A DNA stretch of 64,000 bases, taken from contig NZ_OZ255701.1 of the NCBI RefSeq assembly GCF_965276875.1, positions 806,001 through 870,000 on the forward strand, written 5' to 3'. This stretch comes from Lichenicoccus sp965276875 (lineage in GTDB: Bacteria > Pseudomonadota > Alphaproteobacteria > Acetobacterales > Acetobacteraceae). Below the pieces are notes generated by a model. That model did no database searches, was not told the DNA's origin, and worked only from the letters and a program-made list of their open reading frames with translations. Below, in pieces: positions 9,501-18,341 of this stretch. The position numbers and the translations under genes were made by a program. Each line of letters begins with the position of its first letter. Position 1 is the first letter of the stretch.

Positions 9501-10624
9501 CAATCGGCCGCTTGCTTTTGGGCATCGATCTCGGCCTGGAGAGACTCCGCGCGGGCTTCCACCAGCTCGACGATGTGCTCGACCATGCGATCCGCCGGCA
9601 TGGTGTGGTCCTGCTTGCCCGCGGCATAGACCATGTGCCGTCCGTTGCCGCCGCCGGTGATGCCGATATCGGTCATCAGCGCCTCGCCCGGACCGTTCAC
9701 GACGCAGCCGATGATCGACAAGGTCAGCGGCGTCTCGATATGGGCCAGCCGCTCCTCAAGCGTCGCCACCGTGGCGATCACGTTGAACCCCTGTCTGGCG
9801 CAGGATGGGCAGGAGATGATCTTCACCCCGCGATGGCGTATCCCCAGGGTCTTGAGCATCTCCCAGCCGACACGCACCTCCTCCGCCGGCTCCGCCGATA
9901 GCGAGACCCGCAGCGTGTCGCCGATGCCGGCCCAGAGCAGATTGCCCAGCCCGATCGACGACTTGACGGTGCCGGCGCGCGCGCCGCCGGCCTCGGTGAT
10001 GCCGATATGCAGCGGATGGTCGCAGACCTCGGCGAGCTGCTGATAGGCAGCGACGGCGAGGAACACGTCGGACGCCTTTACGCTGATCTTGAACTCGTGA
10101 AAGTCGTGATCCTGCAGGATCTTGGCGTGTTCGAGCGCGCTCTCGACGAGTGCGTCGGGGTTCGGCTCACCGTACTTCTCCAGCAGATGCCGCTCCAGCG
10201 AGCCGGCATTGACGCCGATCCTGATCGAGCAGCCATGCTCGCGCGCCGCTCGCACGACCTCGCGCACCCGCTCCGGGCTGCCGATATTGCCCGGGTTGAT
10301 GCGTAGGCACGCGGCCCCGGCGCGGGCCGCCTCGATGGCGCGCTTATAGTGGAAATGGATGTCGGCGACGATCGGCACGTTGACCTCGCGCACGATCTCC
10401 GCGAGTGCCGCCGTGCTTTCCTCGTCCGGGCACGACACCCGCACGATGTCCACGCCGGCAAGCTCGGACAGCCGGATTTGCGCGATCGTCGCGGCTGCGT
10501 CGGTTGTCAGTGTATTGGTCATCGTTTGGATGGTAATCGGCGCATCGCCGCCGACCGGCACCCGCCCGACATGGATCTGGCGCGACTTGCGACGCTCGAT
10601 CTGCTGATAGGGACGGTAGCTCAT
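9500..10624 (-). CDS. ispG: 4-hydroxy-3-methylbut-2-en-1-yl diphosphate synthase (flavodoxin type)
   Basis: A 374-residue iron-sulfur enzyme of the MEP isoprenoid pathway, converting MEcPP to HMBPP. Marks include VGGDAPITIQTMTNT near the start, the TIM-barrel strands VPIVADIHFHYKRA and LRINPGNIG, ISCPSCARQGFNV and CVVNGPGEA with the three cluster Cys, and a following Glu. ATG 10624 has GGAG 9 bases upstream and is chosen over ATG 10642. It is the first gene of the ispG-hisS-prfA operon; the 71 bases up to msrA hold no obvious terminator. Confidence 0.96.
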   Translation of the reverse strand: MSYRPYQQIERRKSRQIHVGRVPVGGDAPITIQTMTNTLTTDAAATIAQIRLSELAGVDIVRVSCPDEESTAALAEIVREVNVPIVADIHFHYKRAIEAARAGAACLRINPGNIGSPERVREVVRAAREHGCSIRIGVNAGSLERHLLEKYGEPNPDALVESALEHAKILQDHDFHEFKISVKASDVFLAVAAYQQLAEVCDHPLHIGITEAGGARAGTVKSSIGLGNLLWAGIGDTLRVSLSAEPAEEVRVGWEMLKTLGIRHRGVKIISCPSCARQGFNVIATVATLEERLAHIETPLTLSIIGCVVNGPGEALMTDIGITGGGNGRHMVYAAGKQDHTMPADRMVEHIVELVEARAESLQAEIDAQKQAAD

Positions 10625-10714
10625 GGCTGGATACTCCGGCATGGATGCCCCGCCGTCCGGCAGGCCCGCGCCGCTTCCTGCCAGGATTGACGCCGTTTGG
10701 CCAGGGCGGCCCGG

Positions 10715-11245
10715 CTAGGCTGTCAGGCGTGCTGCGAACTGCTTGCGAAATTTGGCGACCTTCGGCGCGATCACGACGCGGCAATAGCCCGCCCCCGGAT
10801 GCTTTGCATAATAGTCGTGATGCTCGGGTTCCGCCGGGTAGAAGGCAGGGAGGTCCGTGATTTCGGTCACGATATCACCATCCCAAACCGCCGCGGCCTC
10901 GATTTCGGCACGCGCGGCCTCTGCCATCCGCCGCTCCTCGTCGTTCGCGACGAAGATCACAGAACGATACTGCGTCCCCACATCGCCGCCTTGTCGATTG
11001 AGTGTCGTAGGGTCGTGGATGGTAAAGAACACTCGCAACAGATCCGTGTAGGAGAGCATGTCCGGGTCGTAGGTGATCCGCACGACCTCGGCGTGTCCGG
11101 TGGTGCCACTGCAGACCCGTTCATAGCTCGGGTTGGCGGCATGGCCGCCGGCATAGCCGGACATCACCTCGCTCACCCCGCGCAGATCCTTGTAGACCGC
11201 CTCGAGACACCAGAAGCACCCTCCACCCAGAACTGCCTGCGCCAT
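10715..11245 (-). CDS. msrA: Peptide methionine sulfoxide reductase A
   Basis: A 176-residue protein that reduces the S-epimer of methionine sulfoxide in proteins. The catalytic GGGCFWCLEAVY motif lies at residues about 7-18, followed by GYAGGHAANPSYERVCSG, TGHAEVV, FFTIHDPTTLNRQGGDVGTQYRS and the C-terminal FYPAEPEHHDYY. A 28-residue upstream extension from 11329 is possible but has no family similarity and no recognisable signal peptide, so ATG 11245 is used. Confidence 0.95.
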   Translation of the reverse strand: MAQAVLGGGCFWCLEAVYKDLRGVSEVMSGYAGGHAANPSYERVCSGTTGHAEVVRITYDPDMLSYTDLLRVFFTIHDPTTLNRQGGDVGTQYRSVIFVANDEERRMAEAARAEIEAAAVWDGDIVTEITDLPAFYPAEPEHHDYYAKHPGAGYCRVVIAPKVAKFRKQFAARLTA

Positions 11246-11381
11246 GAAACTCTCCGAACCCGATGCACATGAGATGGCGATGCCCTTGCCGCGCGGGAAG
11301 AGCGGAAAGCTCTTGACTGCTTTCTCCATCCCGTGATCGGGAATGGCGGCCGGCTGCTGTAACGGATCATGGAGACCAACG

Positions 11382-11837
11382 ATGTCCGCGAATCCTCTCG
11401 AACACGATCCCGACCGCGAGCGTCGGATACGCGACCGCGCCTATCATCTCTGGATCGACGACGGGCGCCCGCATGGCCGCGCGCACGAGTTCTGGGAGCG
11501 CGCCCGCGAGCTGGTCGGCATGGAGGACAGCGCCGGCAGCGCCCAGCTCCCGAATCCGGAGACGGCAGGAGAAGATCCCACCCGCTCCGAGCCGGTCGAG
11601 GAGGCGTTCCTGCAGGACAATCTCGGAGAATTCCCCGATCACCTGACCGACCAAGGGACGGCCGACAGCACGCCAAAGCCAAAGCGTGCGTCCGGCGGTG
11701 CCGTCAAGCCGGAGGCGGCCCCCGCCCACGCCACGCCGACATCGCCGGAGACGCTGCCGGCAAAACCATCCCTGAAAAAGAAGGCGATCGAGGCGGCGCC
11801 GACGAAAGCGCCAAAAGGCCGCAAGCCAAAAGGTTAA
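11382..11837 (+). CDS. DUF2934 domain protein
   Basis: A 151-residue protein. The first about 50 residues carry the DUF2934 pattern (RERRIRDRAYHLWIDDGRPHG, then HEFWERARELV), a short helical domain of unknown function common in alphaproteobacteria. The rest is low-complexity: acidic in the middle (EEAFLQDNLGEFPDHL) and Lys/Ala/Pro-rich at the end, which may bind nucleic acid. ATG 11382 is preferred to 11343 because the family domain begins almost at once. It ends 4 bases from a convergent glycosyltransferase gene. Confidence 0.75.
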   Translation: MSANPLEHDPDRERRIRDRAYHLWIDDGRPHGRAHEFWERARELVGMEDSAGSAQLPNPETAGEDPTRSEPVEEAFLQDNLGEFPDHLTDQGTADSTPKPKRASGGAVKPEAAPAHATPTSPETLPAKPSLKKKAIEAAPTKAPKGRKPKG

Positions 11838-11841
11838 AACG

Positions 11842-12729
11842 TCAGAAGCGCCCGATGAAGCGTTTCGGAAGCCGCCACAGCCGGTCGCCGCTCAGATGCA
11901 GGTCGATCCGGTAGAGCGCATCCAGCCGCGACTCCGAACTCTGCATGACCTTCGCCAGCCACCCATGCAGCTCGGTGTCATCCAACCCGAACGTGGCGCC
12001 CTCGCAGCGCGGCAGGCCGGCCATCCCGAGCAGCATGTCGGACCAGGCGGTATCTGCCATGCGCTGGTGCGATCCGGCCTGCTCGGACACCCAGGCCTGC
12101 GCCCGCGTGCGCGCCAGCCGGTGTAGCCCGGAAGGCAGGTCAGCGTAGCGCAAATGGAACAAAAACAGCGCGCCGAAGGTGGGTGCCGCGTCGATGTTGT
12201 GAAAGCCCGGCGCCCAGCGTACCGGCCTGCGGATCAGCGCCGGCTTGCACATCGAGGAGGTGAACCGCACCCAGGAGCGCTGGAGGCTGGTCTGCACGCT
12301 CCAGTCGAGTGCCGTCTCGGCGTCCGGACAATGCACGACATCCAGACCCACCGCCGAGATCACGGCATCCTCGCCGAGCGTGGCGGCGTAATCCACGAGC
12401 GAGGCATGCAGTGCCGGATCGGCGACGAGCATCTCGTCGACATCGACGTAGATCACCGCCTCATACCAGACCAGCAGGGAGCCGCAGAGTTGCGAGATAA
12501 AGCTTGAACGGCGTTCGTCGTCCTGCGGCGAACGGGGGATGCGGATCACGTTCAGCCCTGCCGGCAAACGCGCGGGTGCCAGGCTGTCGTCGGTGGAACC
12601 GTGATCGATGACGTAGCAATGCCGTGCCGGCACCTGACACCCATAATGCCGCAGCCAGACCGGCAGGAACTGCGCCTCGTTATAGACCATCGTAACCACG
12701 GCCAGCGGCGCACGCGCTTGTCGGTTCAT
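11842..12729 (-). CDS. Glycosyltransferase family 2-like protein
   Basis: A 295-residue protein with a GT-A start, APLAVVTMVYNEAQFLPVWLRHY, then CYVIDHGSTDDS and a DVDEML metal-binding motif (VIYVDVDEML) about 100 residues in. This combination matches the Glyco_tranf_2_4 type of single-domain transferases, often found in lipopolysaccharide or surface-glycan loci. The C-terminal half contains GFHNIDA and FHLRYADL. It has no membrane segment. ATG 12729 is preferred; an upstream frame to 12792 adds unconvincing residues. Donor and acceptor are unknown; it is not in an operon with other glycan genes. Confidence 0.75.
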   Translation of the reverse strand: MNRQARAPLAVVTMVYNEAQFLPVWLRHYGCQVPARHCYVIDHGSTDDSLAPARLPAGLNVIRIPRSPQDDERRSSFISQLCGSLLVWYEAVIYVDVDEMLVADPALHASLVDYAATLGEDAVISAVGLDVVHCPDAETALDWSVQTSLQRSWVRFTSSMCKPALIRRPVRWAPGFHNIDAAPTFGALFLFHLRYADLPSGLHRLARTRAQAWVSEQAGSHQRMADTAWSDMLLGMAGLPRCEGATFGLDDTELHGWLAKVMQSSESRLDALYRIDLHLSGDRLWRLPKRFIGRF

Positions 12730-12781
12730 GATGCTGACTGCCCCCTTGACCCACCCAACCCGCACTTCATACCGTTGATGC

Positions 12782-14368
12782 ATGGGTCGCATGCAAATCG
12801 CTCAAGTCGCGCCGAAGCCTTCTCCCGCTTCGGGTCGTATGATGCTGCGCAAGCCGGTGGCGCATGTCGAGGCCGAGATCGCCGCCCACGGGCTCAAGCG
12901 CACGCTCGGCCCGGTCAACCTGGTCATGCTCGGGGTCGGCACCACCATCGGCGCCGGCATCTATGTGATGACCGGCACCGCGGCGGCGAACTATGCGGGC
13001 CCCGCGGTGCTGCTGTCCTTCATGCTGGCCGGGCTCGCCTGCGCCTTCACCGCCCTCTCCTACGGTGAACTCGCCTCGGTGATGCCGGTCAGCGGCTCCG
13101 CCTACACCTACGCCTATGTCGCCGTAGGCGAGGTGTTCGCCTGGATCACCGGCTGGCTGCTGCTGCTCGAATACGGCATCTCGACGGCCGCCGTGGCGGC
13201 GGGGTTCTCCGGCTACGCGACCAGCCTGCTGCATGATTTCGGCATCACCGTGTCACCCTTGCTGCACACCCCGCTGATCCACACCGTGCAGACTGCCAGC
13301 AGCACGGGCCTGGTCTGGAGCGGCGGCCTCGACCTCGTCGCCGCCGCCGCCAGCCTGCTTGTCACCGCCATCCTGGTGATCGGAGTCACGGAATCCGCCG
13401 CCGTCAACAGCGTCATTGTCGTCATCAAAGTCTCGGTGCTGGTGCTGTTCGTGGTGTTCGGCATCCGCGCCGTGCACCCGTCCAACTGGATGCCGTTCAT
13501 CCCGGCCAACACCGGCGGCATGCATTTCGGCGTGCCCGGCATCTTCCGCGCGGCCTCAGTCATCTTCTTTGCCTATGTCGGCTTCGAATCCGTGTCCTGC
13601 GCCGCCGCCGAGGCGCGCAACCCCAGGCGCGACATCCCCATAGGCATCATCGGCTCGCTCGCCATCTGCACCGTGGTCTATATCCTCGTCGCGGCCGTGC
13701 TGACCGGGATCGTGCCCTATAGGCAGCTCGGCGTGCCCGACCCGCTGGCGATCGCGGTGAACGCCATGCACACGCCCTGGCTCGCCATAATGATCAAGAT
13801 CGGCGCGGTTGCCGGGCTGTGTTCGGTGATGATGGGCCTGCTCTACGGCCAGTCGCGCATCTTCTACACCATGTCGCGCGACGGGCTGCTGCCGCGCCTG
13901 TTCCAGGATCTGCATCCGCGCTTCCGCACCCCCTGGCTCGGCACCATCGCCATCGGAGTCGGCACCGCGACCGCAGCCGCGACCTTGCCGATCGACATCA
14001 TCAGCGACCTGGTCAGCCTCGGCACCACGGTCGCCTTCGGTATCGTCAGCTTTACCGTGATCTACCTGCGCAACACCCGCCCCGACCAGATCGCGCCGTT
14101 CCGCGTGCCGCTCGGCGGCATACGCGTCCGCGGAATCTGGATCGGCACCGCGCCGGGTTTGGGCATCCTGTTCTGCCTCATCATGGCAGCCCCCCTGCTG
14201 ATCGACCTCACGACCGCCCTGTTCACAGGCAACCCGGTGCCGGCCCTGTTGCTGCTTGGCTACGCCGTCCTCGGCGCCGTCGCCTACCTCGCCTATGGCC
14301 GGCACCACTCGACCCTGGGCCGCGAGGCCTTCCTAAATGCGCCGCCCACGCCTATGCCTCCGCCATGA
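12782..14368 (+). CDS. APC-family amino acid permease (cationic amino acid transporter type)
   Basis: A 528-residue inner-membrane carrier with about 12-14 hydrophobic segments. The unwound first helix is visible as MLGVGTTIGAGIYVMTG, followed by GPAVLLSFMLAG, LSYGELASVMPVSGSAYTYAY and the FFAYVGFESVSCAAAEARNP stretch, all typical of the CAT-like/YfnA branch of the APC superfamily, which carries basic or branched amino acids. Its stop overlaps the start of the next gene as ATGA (14365-14368). Because that partner resembles an enzyme of lysine breakdown, lysine or a lysine-derived compound is a reasonable substrate guess, not shown by sequence. Confidence 0.85.
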   Translation: MGRMQIAQVAPKPSPASGRMMLRKPVAHVEAEIAAHGLKRTLGPVNLVMLGVGTTIGAGIYVMTGTAAANYAGPAVLLSFMLAGLACAFTALSYGELASVMPVSGSAYTYAYVAVGEVFAWITGWLLLLEYGISTAAVAAGFSGYATSLLHDFGITVSPLLHTPLIHTVQTASSTGLVWSGGLDLVAAAASLLVTAILVIGVTESAAVNSVIVVIKVSVLVLFVVFGIRAVHPSNWMPFIPANTGGMHFGVPGIFRAASVIFFAYVGFESVSCAAAEARNPRRDIPIGIIGSLAICTVVYILVAAVLTGIVPYRQLGVPDPLAIAVNAMHTPWLAIMIKIGAVAGLCSVMMGLLYGQSRIFYTMSRDGLLPRLFQDLHPRFRTPWLGTIAIGVGTATAAATLPIDIISDLVSLGTTVAFGIVSFTVIYLRNTRPDQIAPFRVPLGGIRVRGIWIGTAPGLGILFCLIMAAPLLIDLTTALFTGNPVPALLLLGYAVLGAVAYLAYGRHHSTLGREAFLNAPPTPMPPP

Positions 14369-15876
14369 CCACGCCAGACCTGCCTTACGAGACCGCAGCA
14401 CTCCTCACCGCCCTCGACGTGCCGCGCGCCCGCTTCACCGAAGGCGCCCACCCGCAACGCTCGCCTCTGACCGGCGAAATCATCGGCCATATCGACCACG
14501 CCACCCCCGAGGCCGCCGACGCCGCGATCGCCGCCGCCCACGCCGCCTTCGCCCCCTGGCGCCGCGTCCCCGCCCCGCGCCGCGGCGAGCTGGTGCGTCT
14601 GCTCGGCGAGGAGCTGCGCGCCGCCAAGGATGCCCTCGCCCGCCTGGTCAGCATCGAGGCCGGCAAGATCCCCTCCGAGGGGGCCGGCGAAGTCCAGGAA
14701 ATGATCGACATCTGCGACTTCGCGGTCGGCCTGTCGCGCCAGCTCTACGGCCTGACGATCACAAGCGAGCGTCCCGAGCATCGCATGATGGAGCAATACC
14801 ATCCGGCCGGCGTGGTCGGGATCATCTCCGCCTTCAACTTCCCCGTCGCGGTGTGGGCCTGGAACGCCGCCCTCGCCTTGGTCTGCGGCGATCCGGTCAT
14901 CTGGAAGCCTTCGGAAAAAACCCCGCTCACGGCACTCGCCACGCAGGCGCTGTTCGACCGCGCCGCCGCCCGCTTCGAGGACGCGCCCGCCGGCCTCTGC
15001 AGCCTGCTGCTCGGCGGCCGCGAGACCGGTGCGGCGCTCGCCCAGGACCCCCGCATTGCCGTGCTCTCAGCCACCGGCTCCACCGCGATGGGCCGCAACG
15101 TGGCCCAAGTGGTCGCCGCCCGCTTCGGCCGCGCCATCCTCGAACTGGGCGGCAACAACGCCTCTATCGTCTGCCCGTCGGCCGACCAGGAACTGGCCCT
15201 GCGCGCCGTCGCCTTCGCCGCCATGGGCACCGCCGGCCAACGCTGCACCAGCCTGCGCCGGCTGATCGTTCATGCCAGCATCCACGACGCCTTCACCGCC
15301 AAATTACGCCGCGTGTTCGAGGCCGTCCCCGTCGGCAACCCGCTGCTCGGCGAGCACCTGGTCGGCCCGCTGATCGACGAAACCGCCTATGACGCCATGC
15401 AATCCACCCTCACCCGCGCCCGCGACGCCGGTGGCGCGGTGACGGGCGGCGAGCGCATCGGCGACGGCGACAGCTACTATGTCCGTCCCGCCTTGGTGCT
15501 GATGCCCGACCAGACCGGTCCCGTCATGCAGGAGACCTTCGCGCCGATCCTCTATGTGATGAAATACAATGATTTCGACCAGGCCATCGCCCTGCAGAAC
15601 GGCGTCTCGCAGGGCCTGTCCTCCTCGATCTTCACCCGCGACTTGCGCGAGAGCGAGCTGTTCCTGGCCGCCTCGGGCTCGGATTGCGGCATCGCCAACG
15701 TCAATATGGGACCTTCCGGTGCCGAAATCGGTGGCGCCTTCGGTGGCGAGAAGGAGACCGGCGGCGGCCGCGAATCCGGCTCCGACGCCTGGAAGGCCTA
15801 CATGCGCCGCCTCACCAGCGCTATCAATTACGGCCTCTCGGTGCCGCTCGCCCAAGGCGTGCGCTTCGACATCTGA
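14365..15876 (+). CDS. Aldehyde dehydrogenase of the alpha-aminoadipate semialdehyde (ALDH7/antiquitin) type
   Basis: A 503-residue NAD(P)-dependent dehydrogenase. Family marks: SAFNFPVAVWAWN, VIWKPSEKTPLTA (cofactor Lys), SATGSTAMG, the catalytic Glu in ELGGNNASIV, the catalytic Cys in GTAGQRCTSLRR, and the C-terminal stretch NVNMGPSGAEIGGAFGG followed by GGGRESGSDAWK. The NNAS and GSDAWK forms point to the ALDH7/AmaB group, which oxidises alpha-aminoadipate semialdehyde (piperideine-6-carboxylate) to aminoadipate in lysine catabolism. It is translationally coupled to the upstream permease, supporting a two-gene uptake and oxidation unit. Confidence 0.85.
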   Translation: MTTPDLPYETAALLTALDVPRARFTEGAHPQRSPLTGEIIGHIDHATPEAADAAIAAAHAAFAPWRRVPAPRRGELVRLLGEELRAAKDALARLVSIEAGKIPSEGAGEVQEMIDICDFAVGLSRQLYGLTITSERPEHRMMEQYHPAGVVGIISAFNFPVAVWAWNAALALVCGDPVIWKPSEKTPLTALATQALFDRAAARFEDAPAGLCSLLLGGRETGAALAQDPRIAVLSATGSTAMGRNVAQVVAARFGRAILELGGNNASIVCPSADQELALRAVAFAAMGTAGQRCTSLRRLIVHASIHDAFTAKLRRVFEAVPVGNPLLGEHLVGPLIDETAYDAMQSTLTRARDAGGAVTGGERIGDGDSYYVRPALVLMPDQTGPVMQETFAPILYVMKYNDFDQAIALQNGVSQGLSSSIFTRDLRESELFLAASGSDCGIANVNMGPSGAEIGGAFGGEKETGGGRESGSDAWKAYMRRLTSAINYGLSVPLAQGVRFDI

Positions 15877-15879
15877 TCG

Positions 15880-17010
15880 CTACTTCACATCTTCAGTGCG
15901 CAGCGGAAACCGCATCCCCTGCGCCCGCACCCCCAAGGTCCCGACCAGCGGCCCGGCCTCGGGTCCGCGCAGCACCACCCGCTCGCTCGGCGCATTCGTC
16001 GCGAGCCCGCTGCTGGTATTGGCATCCAGCAAGCAAGCGCCCCCGACCTCGCACGTAAAGCTGCCCTCGAGCCCGGTGCTGCCCAGGCGCGAAATCCCCA
16101 GCCAGCTATCGACCAGCGCCCCGTCGCGGTCGGTCAGCAGCGACAGCCTGCCCTCCAGCGGCTGCTTGTCCATGGTCAGCGCCACCGCGTAATCGTGCGC
16201 CGCCACCGGCAACAGGTTCGGCACGTTCAGATCCGCCCCCATGCCGCCCAGCGTCGCCGCCATGGAATGCAGCGCCGTCAACCAGAAGCGACGCGCGTTC
16301 TCGGGAAAGTTCGGATCGCCATTCACCTCCCCGCCGACGCCGAAGGCATAGAACACCCCACCACGCAGATAGGTGCCGAGCCGCTGCCCAAGGTCGGTCG
16401 GCGCCGAACCCGGCTGGAATGCCGAGCCCAGGTCGCTGTTCTCGGCCATGTCGGAATACAGGATCGCGCGCAGCGTGACCTGGCTTGCGGAAAACCGCCC
16501 CTCGTCGGAGGCCAGCGCGCGAATGATCTCCTTGTGCGGCGGATGGCCCGCATCGATCCGCACCTCATCCGCCGGCCGATTGGCCGCCTCGTAGATCGCG
16601 GTCAACGCCTGCCCCATATCGCCGAGGAAGTATTTGCGCTGATCGCCGAGCGTGCTCAGCGGATTGCGGCTGAACAAAAAGCTCTGCTTCTCCAGCGCCG
16701 CCCGCTGCGCCGCCGTATAGCCCGGCCAGCAGCCCGACCAGAGCTCGCTGCTCTGCCCGCTGCGCGTCTGCAGCCGCACCACCGTCAGCCGCTCGCCCGG
16801 GGCCAGGGTCGCGCGCAGCTTGACCGCGAGCTGGCGCGCCCACTCAATGCGGCCTGCTACCATGTCCATGTCGTCGATATAGAGCACGGTCTGGCGCACC
16901 GCCGCCGTCTTGCAGAAGGCCGGGTCGAGCCCCTCGCGGCCGAACAACGCCGCGTGCGCCGGCCGCGCCAGCAGCAGCAACAACAGAACCAACAAGCCAA
17001 GCCGGCGCAT
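15880..17010 (-). CDS. Secreted (periplasmic) protein of unknown function, third gene of the OmpA-lipoprotein operon
   Basis: A 376-residue protein starting with a textbook signal peptide (MRRLGLLVLLLLLLARPAHA-A). The mature part begins with a cysteine-containing segment, then TVLYIDDMDMV and, 30 residues later, LTVVRLQTRSGQ and GCWPGY. A hydrophobic strand ending in acidic residues followed by a second strand with a bound-type loop is reminiscent of a von Willebrand A-like fold, but the classic DxSxS motif is not present, so this is only a suggestion. The C-terminal third (GSFTCEVGGACLLD) has paired Cys. It starts 4 bases after the stop of the membrane protein gene, so the two are surely cotranscribed. 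No family recognised. Confidence 0.7.
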   Translation of the reverse strand: MRRLGLLVLLLLLLARPAHAALFGREGLDPAFCKTAAVRQTVLYIDDMDMVAGRIEWARQLAVKLRATLAPGERLTVVRLQTRSGQSSELWSGCWPGYTAAQRAALEKQSFLFSRNPLSTLGDQRKYFLGDMGQALTAIYEAANRPADEVRIDAGHPPHKEIIRALASDEGRFSASQVTLRAILYSDMAENSDLGSAFQPGSAPTDLGQRLGTYLRGGVFYAFGVGGEVNGDPNFPENARRFWLTALHSMAATLGGMGADLNVPNLLPVAAHDYAVALTMDKQPLEGRLSLLTDRDGALVDSWLGISRLGSTGLEGSFTCEVGGACLLDANTSSGLATNAPSERVVLRGPEAGPLVGTLGVRAQGMRFPLRTEDVK

Positions 17011-17014
17011 GCCC

Positions 17015-18313
17015 TCAGGACTCCATCTCGAGCAGCAGCGCGCGGTCCACCGACAGCGCCTGCTCGCCCCCGGCCACCACCAGGCCAGTGCCTTCGGACC
17101 GCGCCGCGGCCAGACCTGCGCGATACTGCTCGGCATTGCCGCGCACCGCCCCCAGCACCGCCTCGCGCACCGCTTGCCCGTGCGCCTCGATCTGGTCGAG
17201 CAGCGCCCGCGGCTGCGCCACCGCGTCCATACGGGTCGCCGCCGCCACCTCCGCCTCGCGCAGCTCCTTGGCGGTGCGCGCCTCGGTTTGGCGCACCCGC
17301 TCATCGGCGACGCGGCGCAGCCGGTGGAACCGGCGCCAGGCCCGCCCCCGCTGCCAGGTCGCGTCCATGAAGTCGGGATCGATGTCGTGGCACACATAAG
17401 CAAAGAAGATGCCCACCAGCCAGGCGCCGAGATTGGCCAGCAGCGAGATCAGCACTTCCACCGTCGGGTCGGTCTGCACCACCACGTCCGGCCCCAGGAT
17501 GTTCGGCCCCGCCTGTGCGCGCATCACATGCTCGGCCGCGACATAGCGCGAGCCGCCGGCCGCCCCCAGCACCACCAACAACGCCAGGCTCGCCAGCACC
17601 AGCAGCCGCCAGTCGCCGATGCGCTTGATCCGCTCGGCATGGTGGCCGAAGCGATGGGTCCATTGCTTGAGGATCGAGCCGTGTCCGTGCGAGGCAAAGG
17701 CGAGCAGCACCGCCAGGATCAGCGTGGTGCCGGCGGCGATCGCCGGGATGCCGAAGAACAGCAGGAACACCGTGTAGTTGATCAGCCATTCGGTGACGCC
17801 GACGCAGAACAGCGCCAGCAGATAAAGCGGGCTGCGCGCGGTCATGGTGGCGTGCCGGTTGCCGTTGGCCTCGGCGTAGCGGCGCAGCCGGGTCTCGGCG
17901 CGCTCGAAGGCGTCACGCCGCTCGCGGTAGCGATGGCTCTGTTCGGTCTCGCGCTCGATCTGGGCGATGTCCTCGTCGCGGCGACGGATCAGCGCCGCCA
18001 GATCCGCATCCAGCCGCTCCGCCCGCTCGATATCAACGCGATACGGCCCCAGCCGCGCATCGAAAGCCGCCCGCGCCTGCTTCCACTCCGCGAGCAGCGC
18101 CCGCGCCGGCGCCAGCAGGCTCTCGCGCATGCCGGCGGAGAACCCGCGCCCGTCGAGCGTCACCGGCGCGCGCGCCACTTCGGCCGCCGCCGCCCGGTGC
18201 AGCACGTCGGCCGGCTGCCGCAACGACGCCGCCCGGCTGGGCGCGAAGCCGATCGCGGTGGCGAACGCCTCGGCCAGCGGATCCCCTGTCGGCTTCTGTC
18301 GCCCGAGGGCCAT
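17015..18313 (-). CDS. Polytopic membrane protein with coiled-coil flanks, unknown function
   Basis: A 432-residue protein with an Ala/Arg/Glu-rich, probably coiled-coil N-terminal region (about 65-155, e.g. LAALIRRRDEDIAQIERE), about four hydrophobic segments between about 165 and 325 (PLYLLALFCVGVTEWL, AIAAGTTLILAVLLAF, RLLVLASLALLVVLG, LLANLGAWLVGIFFAYVC), and a second charged helical region at the C-terminus (RVRQTEARTAKELREAEV). The start ATG 18313 has GGAG 9 bases upstream. It sits between an OmpA-domain lipoprotein gene and a secreted-protein gene. The layout resembles a membrane scaffold or stator-like protein in general shape, but it lacks recognisable MotA/TolQ/ExbB motifs, and I do not know the family. 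Confidence 0.75.
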   Translation of the reverse strand: MALGRQKPTGDPLAEAFATAIGFAPSRAASLRQPADVLHRAAAAEVARAPVTLDGRGFSAGMRESLLAPARALLAEWKQARAAFDARLGPYRVDIERAERLDADLAALIRRRDEDIAQIERETEQSHRYRERRDAFERAETRLRRYAEANGNRHATMTARSPLYLLALFCVGVTEWLINYTVFLLFFGIPAIAAGTTLILAVLLAFASHGHGSILKQWTHRFGHHAERIKRIGDWRLLVLASLALLVVLGAAGGSRYVAAEHVMRAQAGPNILGPDVVVQTDPTVEVLISLLANLGAWLVGIFFAYVCHDIDPDFMDATWQRGRAWRRFHRLRRVADERVRQTEARTAKELREAEVAAATRMDAVAQPRALLDQIEAHGQAVREAVLGAVRGNAEQYRAGLAAARSEGTGLVVAGGEQALSVDRALLLEMES

Positions 18314-18341
18314 GCCAAGCTGCTCCGTCACGTAAGCACGC

